From assembly GCA_003526375.1 (NCBI GenBank), contig DPDG01000024.1, forward strand, positions 75,064 to 112,964: a DNA stretch of 37,901 nt. The letters are read 5' to 3'. The position numbers and the translations under genes were made by a program. Shown here one piece after another: positions 25,683 through 34,092 of this stretch (position 1 is the stretch's first letter; every line of letters starts with the position of its first letter). The notes under the pieces were generated by a model. It was not told where the DNA came from and ran no database searches. It saw only the letters and a program-made list of their open reading frames with translations. The DNA comes from Lentisphaeria bacterium (lineage in GTDB: Bacteria; Verrucomicrobiota; Lentisphaeria; Victivallales; UBA1829).

Positions 25683-26818
25683 TTGCCGATATCCGGGTGC
25701 AGGACAAGAGATTCATCCGAAGGACGGTAGTCCTCCAGCATATAGGCGTTATCGGCGTGCCAGGTGAGCCAGACGTCGTCTTTGTAACGGATTTTGCGGT
25801 CGAGCGCGAACGACGTGTGCTGCTTCACCACGGCGACAAGACGTTCCCCGACGCGGATCCAGAGCCGTGTCTGTGCACCGAGATAGATTACATCCTCCAC
25901 CTTGCCCTGAAAGAGATTGGTCCGTGGCGGCAGATTTTCCGGCTTTTCAAGCGTGACCGAAAATTTTTCCGGACGGATGCTCAGATGAGCGTGTTCGCCC
26001 TCCTTCATCTTTTTGTCGTTGAAGACTTCCAGCGGAGGGAATCCGTCGATTTTCAGGATGCAGTAGTCGCCGTGTATGTCGCAGATTGTCCCCTCGAAGA
26101 AATTGGTGTCTCCGATGAATGCGGCGACGAAACTGTTTTTCGGCGCTTCGTAAACTTCGGTCGGCGTTCCCTCCTGTTCCACGACGCCCTGGTGCATGAC
26201 GGCGATATGGTTGCTGATGCTCATCGCCTCCTGCTGGTCGTGGGTTACATAGACGAACGTAATACCGACATCTTCATGCAGGGAATCAAGTTCCACCAGC
26301 ATTCTCTGACGCAGTTTCAGGTCCAGCGCGGCAAGAGGTTCGTCCAGCAGAAGCACCTTCGGGCGGTTCACAAGGGCGCGGGCGATCGCGACGCGCTGTT
26401 TCTGACCGCCGCTGAGTTCGCGCGGTTTTTTGTCGGCGTGTTCGGACATCTGGATCATGTCGAGGTATTTCTCCACCTCCTGTCTGATGTATTTTTTCTC
26501 CGCCTTTGCAATTTTCAAGGGGAACGCGATATTGTCCCATACGGTCATGTTCGGGAAGAGCGCATAGCTTTGAAACACCGTATGAATGCCGCGTTTGTGC
26601 GGAGGAACGCCGGTAATATCCACGCCGTCCAGGATAATGCGCCCCTCGTCCGGTTCTTCGAAGCCGCCGCAGATTCTCAACAGGGTGCTTTTCCCGCATC
26701 CGCTGGGACCGAGCATGGAAAAAATCTCGCCTGCATTGATGGAGAGGGATATATTGTCGAGGACTTTCTGGGAGCCGAAGCTTTTACTGATATTTTCGAT
26801 TCTAAGGATTTCAGACAT
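25679..26818 (-). CDS. potA: PotA-type ABC transporter ATPase
   Basis: This 379-residue ATPase powers the import complex. Residues 1-230 are the nucleotide-binding domain: Walker A GPSGCGKST at 37-45, Q-loop Gln83, signature LSGGQ at 135-139, Walker B VLLLDE at 155-160, and the switch His193. The C-terminal region (about 240-370) is an OB-fold TOBE domain typical of PotA/MalK-type ATPases. All catalytic residues are present. It is the first gene of the operon. The ATG at 26818 follows AAGAAGG, and the promoter is expected in 26819-26930, where no clear sigma-70 pair was found. Confidence 0.93.
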   Translation of the reverse strand: MSEILRIENISKSFGSQKVLDNISLSINAGEIFSMLGPSGCGKSTLLRICGGFEEPDEGRIILDGVDITGVPPHKRGIHTVFQSYALFPNMTVWDNIAFPLKIAKAEKKYIRQEVEKYLDMIQMSEHADKKPRELSGGQKQRVAIARALVNRPKVLLLDEPLAALDLKLRQRMLVELDSLHEDVGITFVYVTHDQQEAMSISNHIAVMHQGVVEQEGTPTEVYEAPKNSFVAAFIGDTNFFEGTICDIHGDYCILKIDGFPPLEVFNDKKMKEGEHAHLSIRPEKFSVTLEKPENLPPRTNLFQGKVEDVIYLGAQTRLWIRVGERLVAVVKQHTSFALDRKIRYKDDVWLTWHADNAYMLEDYRPSDESLVLHPDIGK

Positions 26819-26937
26819 AAATGCCTTCTTGTTATTTTGATGGGCACTTAATCTATCATAGGATTGTGCTAAAAAAAGTGGTTTTCCGAAAGAAAAGATG
26901 AAAAATTTATGATTTTTTCAAAAGGAGGGAATGGGGA

Positions 26938-26978
26938 AAGGCGGAAAAGAGATTCGCGTTTTCTCTGCTTCCGCCCTT
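26938..26978 (-). terminator. Hairpin after the sodium symporter gene
   Basis: GGCGGAA (26940-26946) pairs with TTCCGCC (26969-26975), and an inner AAGAGA/TCTCTT pairing extends the stem with a small bulge. It begins 14 bases beyond the stop at 26992. The run after it on the minus strand is C-rich rather than T-rich, so it may be a weak or Rho-assisted terminator. Confidence 0.5.
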
Positions 26979-26991
26979 CGGATTTTCGTTC

Positions 26992-28596
26992 TCAGTTGAA
27001 TTTGATGGCTCCCGTCATGTTCAGGAACACGAACATGACGCTGACCGGCGTGATGAAACGGATGAAAAAGCCCCAGACCGACGCCGGTGTGAAAATATGT
27101 TTGTAAGAGTCGCCGTAGCCGGATTCGCCGCGCATGCCGGAAAGCAGGATGAAGAAGTTCGTATCCAGTTCGCGCCCTGCGCCTTTGCGGATTTCGTTCA
27201 CGGCATTGCGCACACCCCAGACCCAGCCGACAAATACCGAAACCGCCATGCCCGCCGCCGGGAGAAACCAGTTCGCGGTCAGGTTGTCCAGTGTCAGGAA
27301 CAGGCTTCCGGGAGGCGTGCCGAAGAGAGTGGTCAATCCCTTTTCCATCCACGGAATATTCTTCCAGGAATTCATGCTGATGGAGCAGAAGACACCGAGA
27401 ATGGAGATGGAACTCCATGAGAACAGCACCGCCGCCCAGCGTTTCATTTTAAAGTAGTCAATCAGCACGGAAACGATCACTTCCATCAGGCTGATGCCGC
27501 TTGTGAGCGCGGCAATCGACACCGCGATGAAGAAGAAAGAGCTCCAGACGGAACCCAGCCCGCCGGGGATCATATTGAACGCGGTCGGCAGAATCTGGAA
27601 TACCAGGCCTTCGCCCGCCGCCGGCTCGAAGCCCATGGCGAACACCGCGGGAAAGATTGCCAGTCCCGCCATCATCGCGACCATGGTGTCGAGCCCGATC
27701 AGTTGAAGCACGCTCTTGGGGAGATTCGTCTCTTTCCTGACATAACTCCCGTAAACGATTGAGATGCCCATGCCGAGGCTCAAGGTATAGAATGCCTGTC
27801 CCAGCGCCACCAGCACCGCTTCAGCGGAGAGTTTCGAGAAGTCCGGCGAAAGGAAGAACTTGATTCCGGCGCTTGCCCCCGGCAGGGAGATGCTGCGCAG
27901 GATCAGCACGATCAGCAGGACGAAGAGCGAGGGCATCAGCACTTTGGAACAGCGTTCGATTCCCTTTTTGACCCCGAACCAGAGAATGATTCCGCACAAT
28001 GTCATGAACGCAAGCTGCCCGCCGATCACATACCACCATGTGCCGGGCGCCGCCTGCTGAATCGGTGTAAATGCCGCCTGCGCCTCTGCGGCGGTCTTGA
28101 ATACGAGATTGCCGGTGACGGCTTTGACCGCATAGATCAGCGTCCATCCGCCGACCACGCCGTAATAGCCGAGGATCAGGAATGGCGTGATGACTCCGCT
28201 GATCAGACCGATGGCTTTCCAGCCTCCGTAGAGAATGACCGCGCCGAGAAGCATGACCAGAATGCCGTAGCCGATCTGGGAGAATGTGATCAGGGCGATT
28301 CCCGAAAGCAGGATGATGCCGCCGAGAAGGTCCGCCAGTTTGGAGCGTTTCGGGCAGAGCGCCGCGAACGCGCCGATGGGATTCAGTCCCGTGGTGCGTC
28401 CGATGGTCAGTTCCCCGATCAGGATCGGCAATCCGATCACCATGATGCAGCACAGGTAGACAAGGACAAACGCCCCGCCTCCGTATTTTCCCGTTACATA
28501 AGGGAATTTCCAGATGTTCCCGAGACCGATTGCCGATCCCGCCAAAGCCATCAGGAATCCCCAGTTCCCCGACCAATGCTCCCGCTTTTCACTCAT
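26992..28596 (-). CDS. Neurotransmitter:sodium symporter family transporter
   Basis: This 534-residue inner-membrane protein is a LeuT-fold, sodium-coupled amino-acid-type transporter. The diagnostic TM1 motif AGSAIGLGNIWKFPY is at 19-33, followed by GGGAF and GELTIGR. The YYGVVGGWT motif of TM3 is at 144-152. Family members normally pass from the GR-TG-NP-GAF segment to TM3 through a short loop. Here residues about 83-124 add two extra hydrophobic stretches (LLGGIILLSGIALITFS and YGILVMLLGAVILYGG). The substrate is not readable. The start at 28596 follows GGAGAAG. It lies 44 bases after murI on the same strand, so glutamate-related transport is a possible link. Confidence 0.9.
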   Translation of the reverse strand: MSEKREHWSGNWGFLMALAGSAIGLGNIWKFPYVTGKYGGGAFVLVYLCCIMVIGLPILIGELTIGRTTGLNPIGAFAALCPKRSKLADLLGGIILLSGIALITFSQIGYGILVMLLGAVILYGGWKAIGLISGVITPFLILGYYGVVGGWTLIYAVKAVTGNLVFKTAAEAQAAFTPIQQAAPGTWWYVIGGQLAFMTLCGIILWFGVKKGIERCSKVLMPSLFVLLIVLILRSISLPGASAGIKFFLSPDFSKLSAEAVLVALGQAFYTLSLGMGISIVYGSYVRKETNLPKSVLQLIGLDTMVAMMAGLAIFPAVFAMGFEPAAGEGLVFQILPTAFNMIPGGLGSVWSSFFFIAVSIAALTSGISLMEVIVSVLIDYFKMKRWAAVLFSWSSISILGVFCSISMNSWKNIPWMEKGLTTLFGTPPGSLFLTLDNLTANWFLPAAGMAVSVFVGWVWGVRNAVNEIRKGAGRELDTNFFILLSGMRGESGYGDSYKHIFTPASVWGFFIRFITPVSVMFVFLNMTGAIKFN

Positions 28597-28640
28597 CTCT
28601 TTTTCTTCTCCGACTATGTTTGATTCTTTATTTGTTCAAC

Positions 28641-29474
28641 TTATTCCAGTTGTGCTTTCTCCATATAGGACGGGGCACTGCCGAGAAACCGCCGCAATCC
28701 GCCGTTGAAGTCGGACGGCAGATCCGTGAAATAATAGCGTACGTTTCCTGTTTTTGCAAGACTCGCAGCGATGGAATTTTCATCAAGAAACGCACGTGCC
28801 GATTCCGCACAGGCTTCCGCACTGTCGATGATTTTCACGCCGCCTTCAAAATAACGTTCCAACGCCTCGCGGAAAAGCGGATAATGCGTGCATCCGAGCA
28901 GAAGCACTTCCGGCGGCGACTTGCGCAGGGGCGAAAGATAAAGATCGAATGCCTCCTCCGCAAGTTTTCCCTCAAACTGTCCTTCCTCGGCAAGCGGGAC
29001 AAAGAGCGGGCAGGGAATGCTTTCGATCAGGAGCGACGGCTTGCGCGCATGAAGCCCGCGCCGGTAGGCGTCGCTGCTGACCGTCGCGCGTGTCCCGATG
29101 ACCGTGATACGTTCTGCGCCGGTCCGCATAACGGCTTCGATACCGGCTTCGATCACCCCCATGACGGGGAGAGCGGGAAAACGTCTCCGCAGAGGTTCCA
29201 TCGCCACGGCGGAGGCGGTATTGCAGGCGACGATCAGCGCCTTGACCCCTTTTCCCGCGAGAAATGCGGCGTCCTCCCCCGCAAAACGGATGATCGAATC
29301 CACGGATTTGTTGCCGTAGGGGACGCGCGCCGTGTCGCCCAGATAACAGATATCCTCATTCGGCAGGGCGTTCCGCAGAGCGCGCACGACGGTCAGACCG
29401 CCGATTCCGGAATCGAAAACGCCGATGGGGCGGTTATCCGGAGAAAACGCTTTACCTGGAGTTTTTTGCGACAT
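28641..29474 (-). CDS. murI: Glutamate racemase
   Basis: This 277-residue cytoplasmic enzyme makes D-glutamate for peptidoglycan. Both catalytic cysteines are present: Cys84 in VACNTASA and Cys195 in LLGCTHYPL. The DSGIGGLTV motif starts at Asp21 and the VPYGNKS motif is at 51-57. ATG 29474 is preferred over upstream ATGs at 29480 and 29513 because AAAGGA lies 8 bases before it. The start is inside the last 23 bases of the cyclotransferase-fusion gene, so the two are likely translationally linked. Confidence 0.95.
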   Translation of the reverse strand: MSQKTPGKAFSPDNRPIGVFDSGIGGLTVVRALRNALPNEDICYLGDTARVPYGNKSVDSIIRFAGEDAAFLAGKGVKALIVACNTASAVAMEPLRRRFPALPVMGVIEAGIEAVMRTGAERITVIGTRATVSSDAYRRGLHARKPSLLIESIPCPLFVPLAEEGQFEGKLAEEAFDLYLSPLRKSPPEVLLLGCTHYPLFREALERYFEGGVKIIDSAEACAESARAFLDENSIAASLAKTGNVRYYFTDLPSDFNGGLRRFLGSAPSYMEKAQLE

Positions 29475-31413
29475 AGGCATTCCTTTCCAGAAGTGTGAAA
29501 TAGATGTTTTCAAGATAGGTCTGCCCGTGTTTGTTGACCTTTTTCACATTGTGCTCCTCGCAGAGTCCCCGTTCGACGGTATCGACGAATGCCTGAATTT
29601 CCGGAATCGAAAGTGACTGCGGAGAGGCTGCCCACTCACGCAGGAATACCTGTTCCGGAAGTTCCGGCTGCCCCTGTTTCGGAATGGAGATCGGTCGGGC
29701 ATGGGTGCCGAACTGATACCCTTTCAATGCCACGATCACATTGGAGTAATCCGTTTCCTCCTCCCGCAGGCGCAGAAACTTGTATTCCATGACGTCCGAC
29801 GCCTCGTCTTCGCTCTGGTCCGGACGGCTGTAATGATATTTGCGGTCCGAGAAATTCAGGGAGTCGCGCATGTTGGTGTCCAGCTCCCTGTTGAAAATAC
29901 GCCATTCGCGGAGTTTGCCTTCTTCATCCCGGCGCAAGTCGCCGCCGAGCATCAGCAGACACGCCAGATCGCTGAATTTATGCGGGACCGCGGTGATGTG
30001 TGAATGCTTTTCACCGGAGAGCTCCATGGAAATGTGAAGACTGTGCGGCGGAATATCAAGAAAACGCACCGCTTCGTTGATGAGTTTGGACATTGCCCAC
30101 GGACAGTCGAACAGCGGACGGGAGAGGTCGCCGACGATATTGAAGCGCCCGAATGCATATTCGAGAAAACCGCGGTGGCGCTCGTTTCCCGCAACGACTG
30201 TCCTATGGGAATCCACGTGTCCGCCCATGCGCCATGTGCGCCGCTGAAGATCGAAGTCGTTGAACCAGAAGAAGCCGTCGTAGAACTGATCCTCGCCGGG
30301 TTCCGCGACCACTGCCCGCGCACCGAGATGGCTGAACTCCAATTCCGCTCCCAGCGGCGTCGGCGTGGAATACCAGTGCTGATCCACATAGTCGCAGAGT
30401 TCCGCCATTTCATCACGGTTGTAGATTTCCTCGACCAGGTTGATGCAGAGCACCGCGTAATCCCGGTAGAGACGCCCCGGCACGATCCGGTCCAGCGACT
30501 TTTCCTTCATCATTTTTCGGATGCGCTCATAACGCCCGTTGTAGTAAAGAAACGCCAGCAGGATCGCGAGGCCGTGCCTGAAATATTTTTTCGAGAGACG
30601 GACGGCGTCGGGGAAGTGATGGCGGATCAGTTCCACGAGCTGGTTGAAAATGATGTGTTTGCAGGCGAACCGGATATAGTTGTCCGCATAAGGGCGCAGC
30701 TCCTCGATCGCCATGACATTCGCCAGAAGGGGAGGGCGTGCGTCGTTGAATGCCTGAATCATGATATAGTTGCAGATGTAATTGCCGTCGAAATGCGACT
30801 CGATCAGGCTGTCCACCGCCGATCCCATGAGTTCGCGGAGGGCACGGCGCGTGATCTCATGGCGGTCGGGCTCGATCTTTTCAAGAATCTGGTCGATCTT
30901 GCGCTCCAGATACAGACTGTAACGGTCTTCGAAGAGAATCTCTTTCCCGAATGATTTCTGAAGCGCGGAAATATTGCCGACGTAGGTCATGCAGCGCCGG
31001 CGCCGATTCTCCTGCGTACGGACCACGACCACTTTCCTGTAATAAAGATTGCCTTCGTCCTCGAAAGCGTCGATCCGTGCAAGTTCTTCGCGGGTAAGGT
31101 CTTTCAGAAGACGTCCCTGAGTCACTGCCCCGTGCTGCTTGACGATGAAGAAAAAGGCTCCGGGAGGAACGACCCGCATATAGTTATGAAGAATCGCGGG
31201 CTCGCTGTCCACCTTGCGGTTGAAAAGCAGGCGGACATGATGATCGTTCATCATGGTTCCGTAGACGAAAAGATCCACCTTGTCGCTGCGCACCGCCTTG
31301 AAGGAGTCACGGATTTGCGCAGCTTCTTCCGGATTGTCATGATGGGGCGTGAGGCGAATCAGTTCAACTCCAGCAGAACCGCCGTCTCGTCGCAGTGTTC
31401 TTTCTTCGGGCAT
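29452..31413 (-). CDS. Gamma-glutamylcyclotransferase-like domain fused to an amidoligase-like domain
   Basis: This 653-residue protein has at least three parts. Residues 46-150 look like a GGCT/AIG2 gamma-glutamylcyclotransferase: LFVYGTMM (48-55), a GRLLKDLT strand and the active-site region IDAFEDEG (114-121), with Glu118 the likely catalytic residue. Residues 165-345 are helical and unrecognised. From about 350 on, GAELEF (355-360), LHISMEL (459-465) and an Arg-rich stretch near 505-530 recall the glutamine-synthetase-fold amidoligases, which start GxExEF and carry a His-x-x-x-Glu metal motif. That would join amide-bond formation with gamma-glutamyl removal. The GGCT call is firm and the amidoligase call tentative. 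The ATG at 31413 overlaps the acetyltransferase gene; a GTG at 31293 is an alternative. Confidence 0.65.
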   Translation of the reverse strand: MPEERTLRRDGGSAGVELIRLTPHHDNPEEAAQIRDSFKAVRSDKVDLFVYGTMMNDHHVRLLFNRKVDSEPAILHNYMRVVPPGAFFFIVKQHGAVTQGRLLKDLTREELARIDAFEDEGNLYYRKVVVVRTQENRRRRCMTYVGNISALQKSFGKEILFEDRYSLYLERKIDQILEKIEPDRHEITRRALRELMGSAVDSLIESHFDGNYICNYIMIQAFNDARPPLLANVMAIEELRPYADNYIRFACKHIIFNQLVELIRHHFPDAVRLSKKYFRHGLAILLAFLYYNGRYERIRKMMKEKSLDRIVPGRLYRDYAVLCINLVEEIYNRDEMAELCDYVDQHWYSTPTPLGAELEFSHLGARAVVAEPGEDQFYDGFFWFNDFDLQRRTWRMGGHVDSHRTVVAGNERHRGFLEYAFGRFNIVGDLSRPLFDCPWAMSKLINEAVRFLDIPPHSLHISMELSGEKHSHITAVPHKFSDLACLLMLGGDLRRDEEGKLREWRIFNRELDTNMRDSLNFSDRKYHYSRPDQSEDEASDVMEYKFLRLREEETDYSNVIVALKGYQFGTHARPISIPKQGQPELPEQVFLREWAASPQSLSIPEIQAFVDTVERGLCEEHNVKKVNKHGQTYLENIYFTLLERNAYVAKNSR

Positions 31414-31826
31414 TTCGAGCAGTCACTCCAGATTTTTTGCGGAAACAGTTCCTTGTCAACAGTTTGGAACCCGAGACGATGGAAAAAATGGGCACGATAG
31501 GTCAGGGCGAAGACACGGCATGGTCCTCCCTGCGCTTTCAGGTGGTCAATTGCACCCTGAACCAGCTTGGAACCGATTCCGCGATTGTTGTATTCCCGGC
31601 GGACCGCCAGCGAACGCACCTCGTAGAGCCCCCCGCCGAAATTCCGCAGGGCAAGACAGCAGACGAATTCCCCGCCGATTTCTCCTACACGGAAATTTTT
31701 CAGCTTTTCCTGAATATCCTCCTGGGGACGTGCAAGAAGAAGCCGCTCATGTGCATAAGTCGCAAGCAGTTCCCAGATTTTCCCGACATCTCCCGGCTCT
31801 GCGGGACGAACGTTCAAAATGTCCAT
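31359..31826 (-). CDS. Single-domain N-acetylglutamate-synthase-like GNAT acetyltransferase
   Basis: This 155-residue protein has a complete GNAT fold, with the acetyl-CoA loop RREYNNRGIGSKL at 76-88. Its C-terminus carries the pattern FPQKIWSDCSKCPKKEHCDE (Cys136, Cys139, Cys145). This resembles the stand-alone N-acetylglutamate synthases that begin arginine synthesis in many bacteria. The likely reaction is acetyl-CoA plus L-glutamate to N-acetylglutamate. The gene overlaps the fusion gene by 55 bases and starts 17 bases after accA. Another glutamate-related acetyltransferase role cannot be excluded. Confidence 0.75.
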   Translation of the reverse strand: MDILNVRPAEPGDVGKIWELLATYAHERLLLARPQEDIQEKLKNFRVGEIGGEFVCCLALRNFGGGLYEVRSLAVRREYNNRGIGSKLVQGAIDHLKAQGGPCRVFALTYRAHFFHRLGFQTVDKELFPQKIWSDCSKCPKKEHCDETAVLLELN

Positions 31827-31843
31827 GATTCCGCCGCCACTTC

Positions 31844-32815
31844 TTATTTCGCGGCCGACGGCTCGTTATAGAATGCAATCCTGCGGAAACGTTCGTAACG
31901 GGATTCTTTCAACTCATCGCCGGACATCTTTTCATAGCGTCCGAGAGCGGAGACCACAGACTTTTTCAGGAGTTCCGCCGCCGCATCATAATCTTTGTGT
32001 GCTCCGCCGAGCGGTTCTTTTACGATACCGTCCACCAGACCGAGTTCAGTCAGGTCTCCGGCGGTCAGGTGAAGCGCCTCCGCCGCCTTTTCGGAGTAGG
32101 CGCGGTCCTTCCAGAGAATCGCCGCACAGCCTTCGGGGGTGATTACGGAATAATAGGCGTTTTCCATGATGAGCACGGTATTGCCGACGCCGATGCCGAG
32201 CGCCCCGCCGCTGCCGCCTTCGCCGATGACGACTGCAACCACGGGAACCGTCAATGCAAACATGTCACGCAGATTGACCGCAATGGCTTCTCCGATATGA
32301 CGTTCTTCGGATGCGACTCCGGGGAATGCGCCGGGAGTGTCGATGAATGTGATCACGGGAACTCCGGCAAGATCCGCCATCTTCATGAGGCGCAGGGCTT
32401 TCCGGTAGCCTTCCGGATGCGGGCAGCCGAAATTGCGGAACACGTTTTCTTTCGTATTTCTGCCTTTCTGGGTGCCGATGACCATGACGGATTTGCCGTC
32501 CAGTTTGGCGAATCCGCCGACGATGGCTGGATCGTCCGCATAGCGGCGGTCGCCGTGAAATTCAAGGAAATCGGTGAAAATGCGTTCGATGTAGTCCAGA
32601 GTGTAGGGGCGGTTCGGATGACGGGCAAGCTGAACTCTCTGCCAGGGAGTCAGGGAGCTGTAGATATTCTTTTTCGTCTCCTCGATTTTCCGCTTCAAAG
32701 CGTTCAGTTCGTCGTCGACGCTCATGTTGTTGGACGAACTGAGGGACTCCCACTCTGCGAGTTTTGCCTCCAGCTCAGCAATCGGTTTTTCAAACTCAAG
32801 CACGATTTCAGCCAT
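31844..32815 (-). CDS. accA: Acetyl-CoA carboxylase carboxyltransferase subunit alpha
   Basis: AccA (323 residues) with AccD moves the carboxyl group from biotin to acetyl-CoA, giving malonyl-CoA for fatty-acid synthesis. Family marks include the N-terminal helical region with LTPWQRVQLARHPNRPYTLDY, FHGDRRYADDPAIVGG, ITFIDTPGAFPG, and the oxyanion-forming GEGGSGGALGIGVG loop. Length and domain content are normal. The ATG at 32815 follows CGGAGAA. accD is not in this window. It lies 47 bases after the L,D-transpeptidase-fold gene. Confidence 0.96.
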   Translation of the reverse strand: MAEIVLEFEKPIAELEAKLAEWESLSSSNNMSVDDELNALKRKIEETKKNIYSSLTPWQRVQLARHPNRPYTLDYIERIFTDFLEFHGDRRYADDPAIVGGFAKLDGKSVMVIGTQKGRNTKENVFRNFGCPHPEGYRKALRLMKMADLAGVPVITFIDTPGAFPGVASEERHIGEAIAVNLRDMFALTVPVVAVVIGEGGSGGALGIGVGNTVLIMENAYYSVITPEGCAAILWKDRAYSEKAAEALHLTAGDLTELGLVDGIVKEPLGGAHKDYDAAAELLKKSVVSALGRYEKMSGDELKESRYERFRRIAFYNEPSAAK

Positions 32816-32862
32816 TTATTTTCTCCGGTATTGTTCTTTGACAGCCCACCCCACATGGACCG

Positions 32863-33894
32863 TCATCTGATTACTTCCACTTCTATGCCGTTCGGGATGA
32901 TCGAAAACAACTCATTGATGTCCTCGTTCTTCATACTGATGAAACCCGGTCCGGCGATTGTTTTTCCTATATTTTCCGCCCTGTTGGTTCCATGAATCAG
33001 GAACGGCTGCTTTACCTTGTATTCGGCGGCGTCTTCACAGCTGAGATACCGGCTCCCCAGAATATTCAGGGGATCGCCCGGATTATAACTGCTTTCCTTG
33101 TATTTCCAGACCGGATACTTTACCTTTGATGTGAGTTTGTAAAGCCCTTGTGCTGAATTGAATTCCATCGCAACGCCGATTGGATAGACCTTGAAGATGT
33201 TTGAACCGTCATAGAGAAACAGCTTTTTGCGGGCATTGCTGATTTTCAAGTTCCATTTGCCGTTGTAGATAGTCAACTCCTGCCCGATTTTCAGGTCGCT
33301 CCTTGCGATGGAAATTTTATTGATCCGCTGGACTGCCTCCGCGGTTGTCCCGAATTTTGCCCCGATCCTGGTAAAGGTGTCGCCTCGCTGAACCGCGTAT
33401 ACGAATGTTTCAGGCGAATTGCCGTCACCGTTCAAAATCCGGGTGCTGGCTTTATTCAGGAGTTCCACGCTTTTCTGCCAGTTCGGATCGGCATATTCAA
33501 AAATTCTGACTGCGCGCCGCGCCTGATCTCTTGCCGCGGAATAGCGCTTCATGGCGAACAGTTTTTCGCCGGTTGCCAAAGCTTTGATGGCGATGCCCTG
33601 ATCCTCCGGAATGCTGACCGGCAGGTTGCTTGCCGGCGCCGGCGATTCTTCCGCATCCTGCCTGCCCGCCAGCCGGCGTACTGTTTCCGAAACTTCCTGA
33701 GTCGTGGGAATGAGCACCGTATGACTGCGTGTAAACCGGTAAACCGCGAAAGCAATGACGGCAATGACCAGAACGACAGCGAAGATCCAGAGCCATTTAC
33801 TGCTTCCCGTGCTTTCGCTGCTTTTCTTTTTCGAGCCACCTTTCCCAGATGCCCCGATCGGTTTTCCTTTGTAGGTAATTCCCGGTTTAGGCAT
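32863..33894 (-). CDS. Membrane-anchored LysM plus L,D-transpeptidase-fold protein lacking catalytic residues
   Basis: This 343-residue protein has a basic cytoplasmic tail, one membrane helix (34-52), a helical stretch (about 100-155) and a LysM peptidoglycan-binding motif (165-210, YAVQRGDTFTRIGAKFG). A YkuD-type L,D-transpeptidase domain spans 213-343. The first active-site histidine motif IHGTN (300-304) is kept. The usual S-H-G-C-I-R motif reads G315-P-G-F-I-S320, so the catalytic Cys is Phe318 and the His and Arg are Pro316 and Ser320. The codons are unambiguous and the frame is intact. Normal activity is unlikely, and a structural or regulatory wall-binding role is inferred. The ATG at 33894 follows GGGAGA. 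Confidence 0.85.
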   Translation of the reverse strand: MPKPGITYKGKPIGASGKGGSKKKSSESTGSSKWLWIFAVVLVIAVIAFAVYRFTRSHTVLIPTTQEVSETVRRLAGRQDAEESPAPASNLPVSIPEDQGIAIKALATGEKLFAMKRYSAARDQARRAVRIFEYADPNWQKSVELLNKASTRILNGDGNSPETFVYAVQRGDTFTRIGAKFGTTAEAVQRINKISIARSDLKIGQELTIYNGKWNLKISNARKKLFLYDGSNIFKVYPIGVAMEFNSAQGLYKLTSKVKYPVWKYKESSYNPGDPLNILGSRYLSCEDAAEYKVKQPFLIHGTNRAENIGKTIAGPGFISMKNEDINELFSIIPNGIEVEVIR

Positions 33895-33926
33895 AAAAAT
33901 CTCCCACACAGTTATATTAGTGGATA

Positions 33927-33955
33927 AATATACATCCTGAATGGAAATATGGCAA
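33927..33955 (-). promoter_or_regulatory. Promoter upstream of the LysM/transpeptidase-fold gene
   Basis: On the minus strand TTGCCA (33950-33955) is 17 bases from TATATT (33927-33932). It lies about 32 bases upstream of the ATG at 33894. It may drive the whole run through accA, the ArgA-like gene, the fusion gene, murI and the symporter, since no clear terminator interrupts them. Confidence 0.55.
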
Positions 33956-34044
33956 TAGTGAGAAGCAGGGATTTGTCTTTTTTTCACAACGGGATATGGC
34001 GCGGCTGCCCGGATGCGGAAAGGAAGATGCCGCGGAAAACGGCA

Positions 34045-34082
34045 GGAACAGGAGAGAATTTGCTGTTGTGCTCTCCTGTTCC
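34045..34082 (-). terminator. Terminator after the LacI-linked glycosidase gene
   Basis: GGAACAGGAGAG (34045-34056) pairs perfectly with CTCTCCTGTTCC (34071-34082) across a 14-base loop. On the minus strand a short TTTT run follows. It begins 11 bases past the stop at 34093. Confidence 0.7.
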
Positions 34083-34092
34083 CCGGCACGTG

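Noticed and set aside
24796..25716. Apparent long N-terminal extension of the potC-type permease, to 583 residues
   Set aside because: The extra part reads through the potB-type gene in another frame and has no membrane helices. ATG 24795 with the ATGA overlap is the natural start.
28530..29498. A 322-codon plus-strand open frame
   Set aside because: It covers murI in reverse; both murI catalytic cysteines are present on the minus strand, so the plus frame is a shadow.
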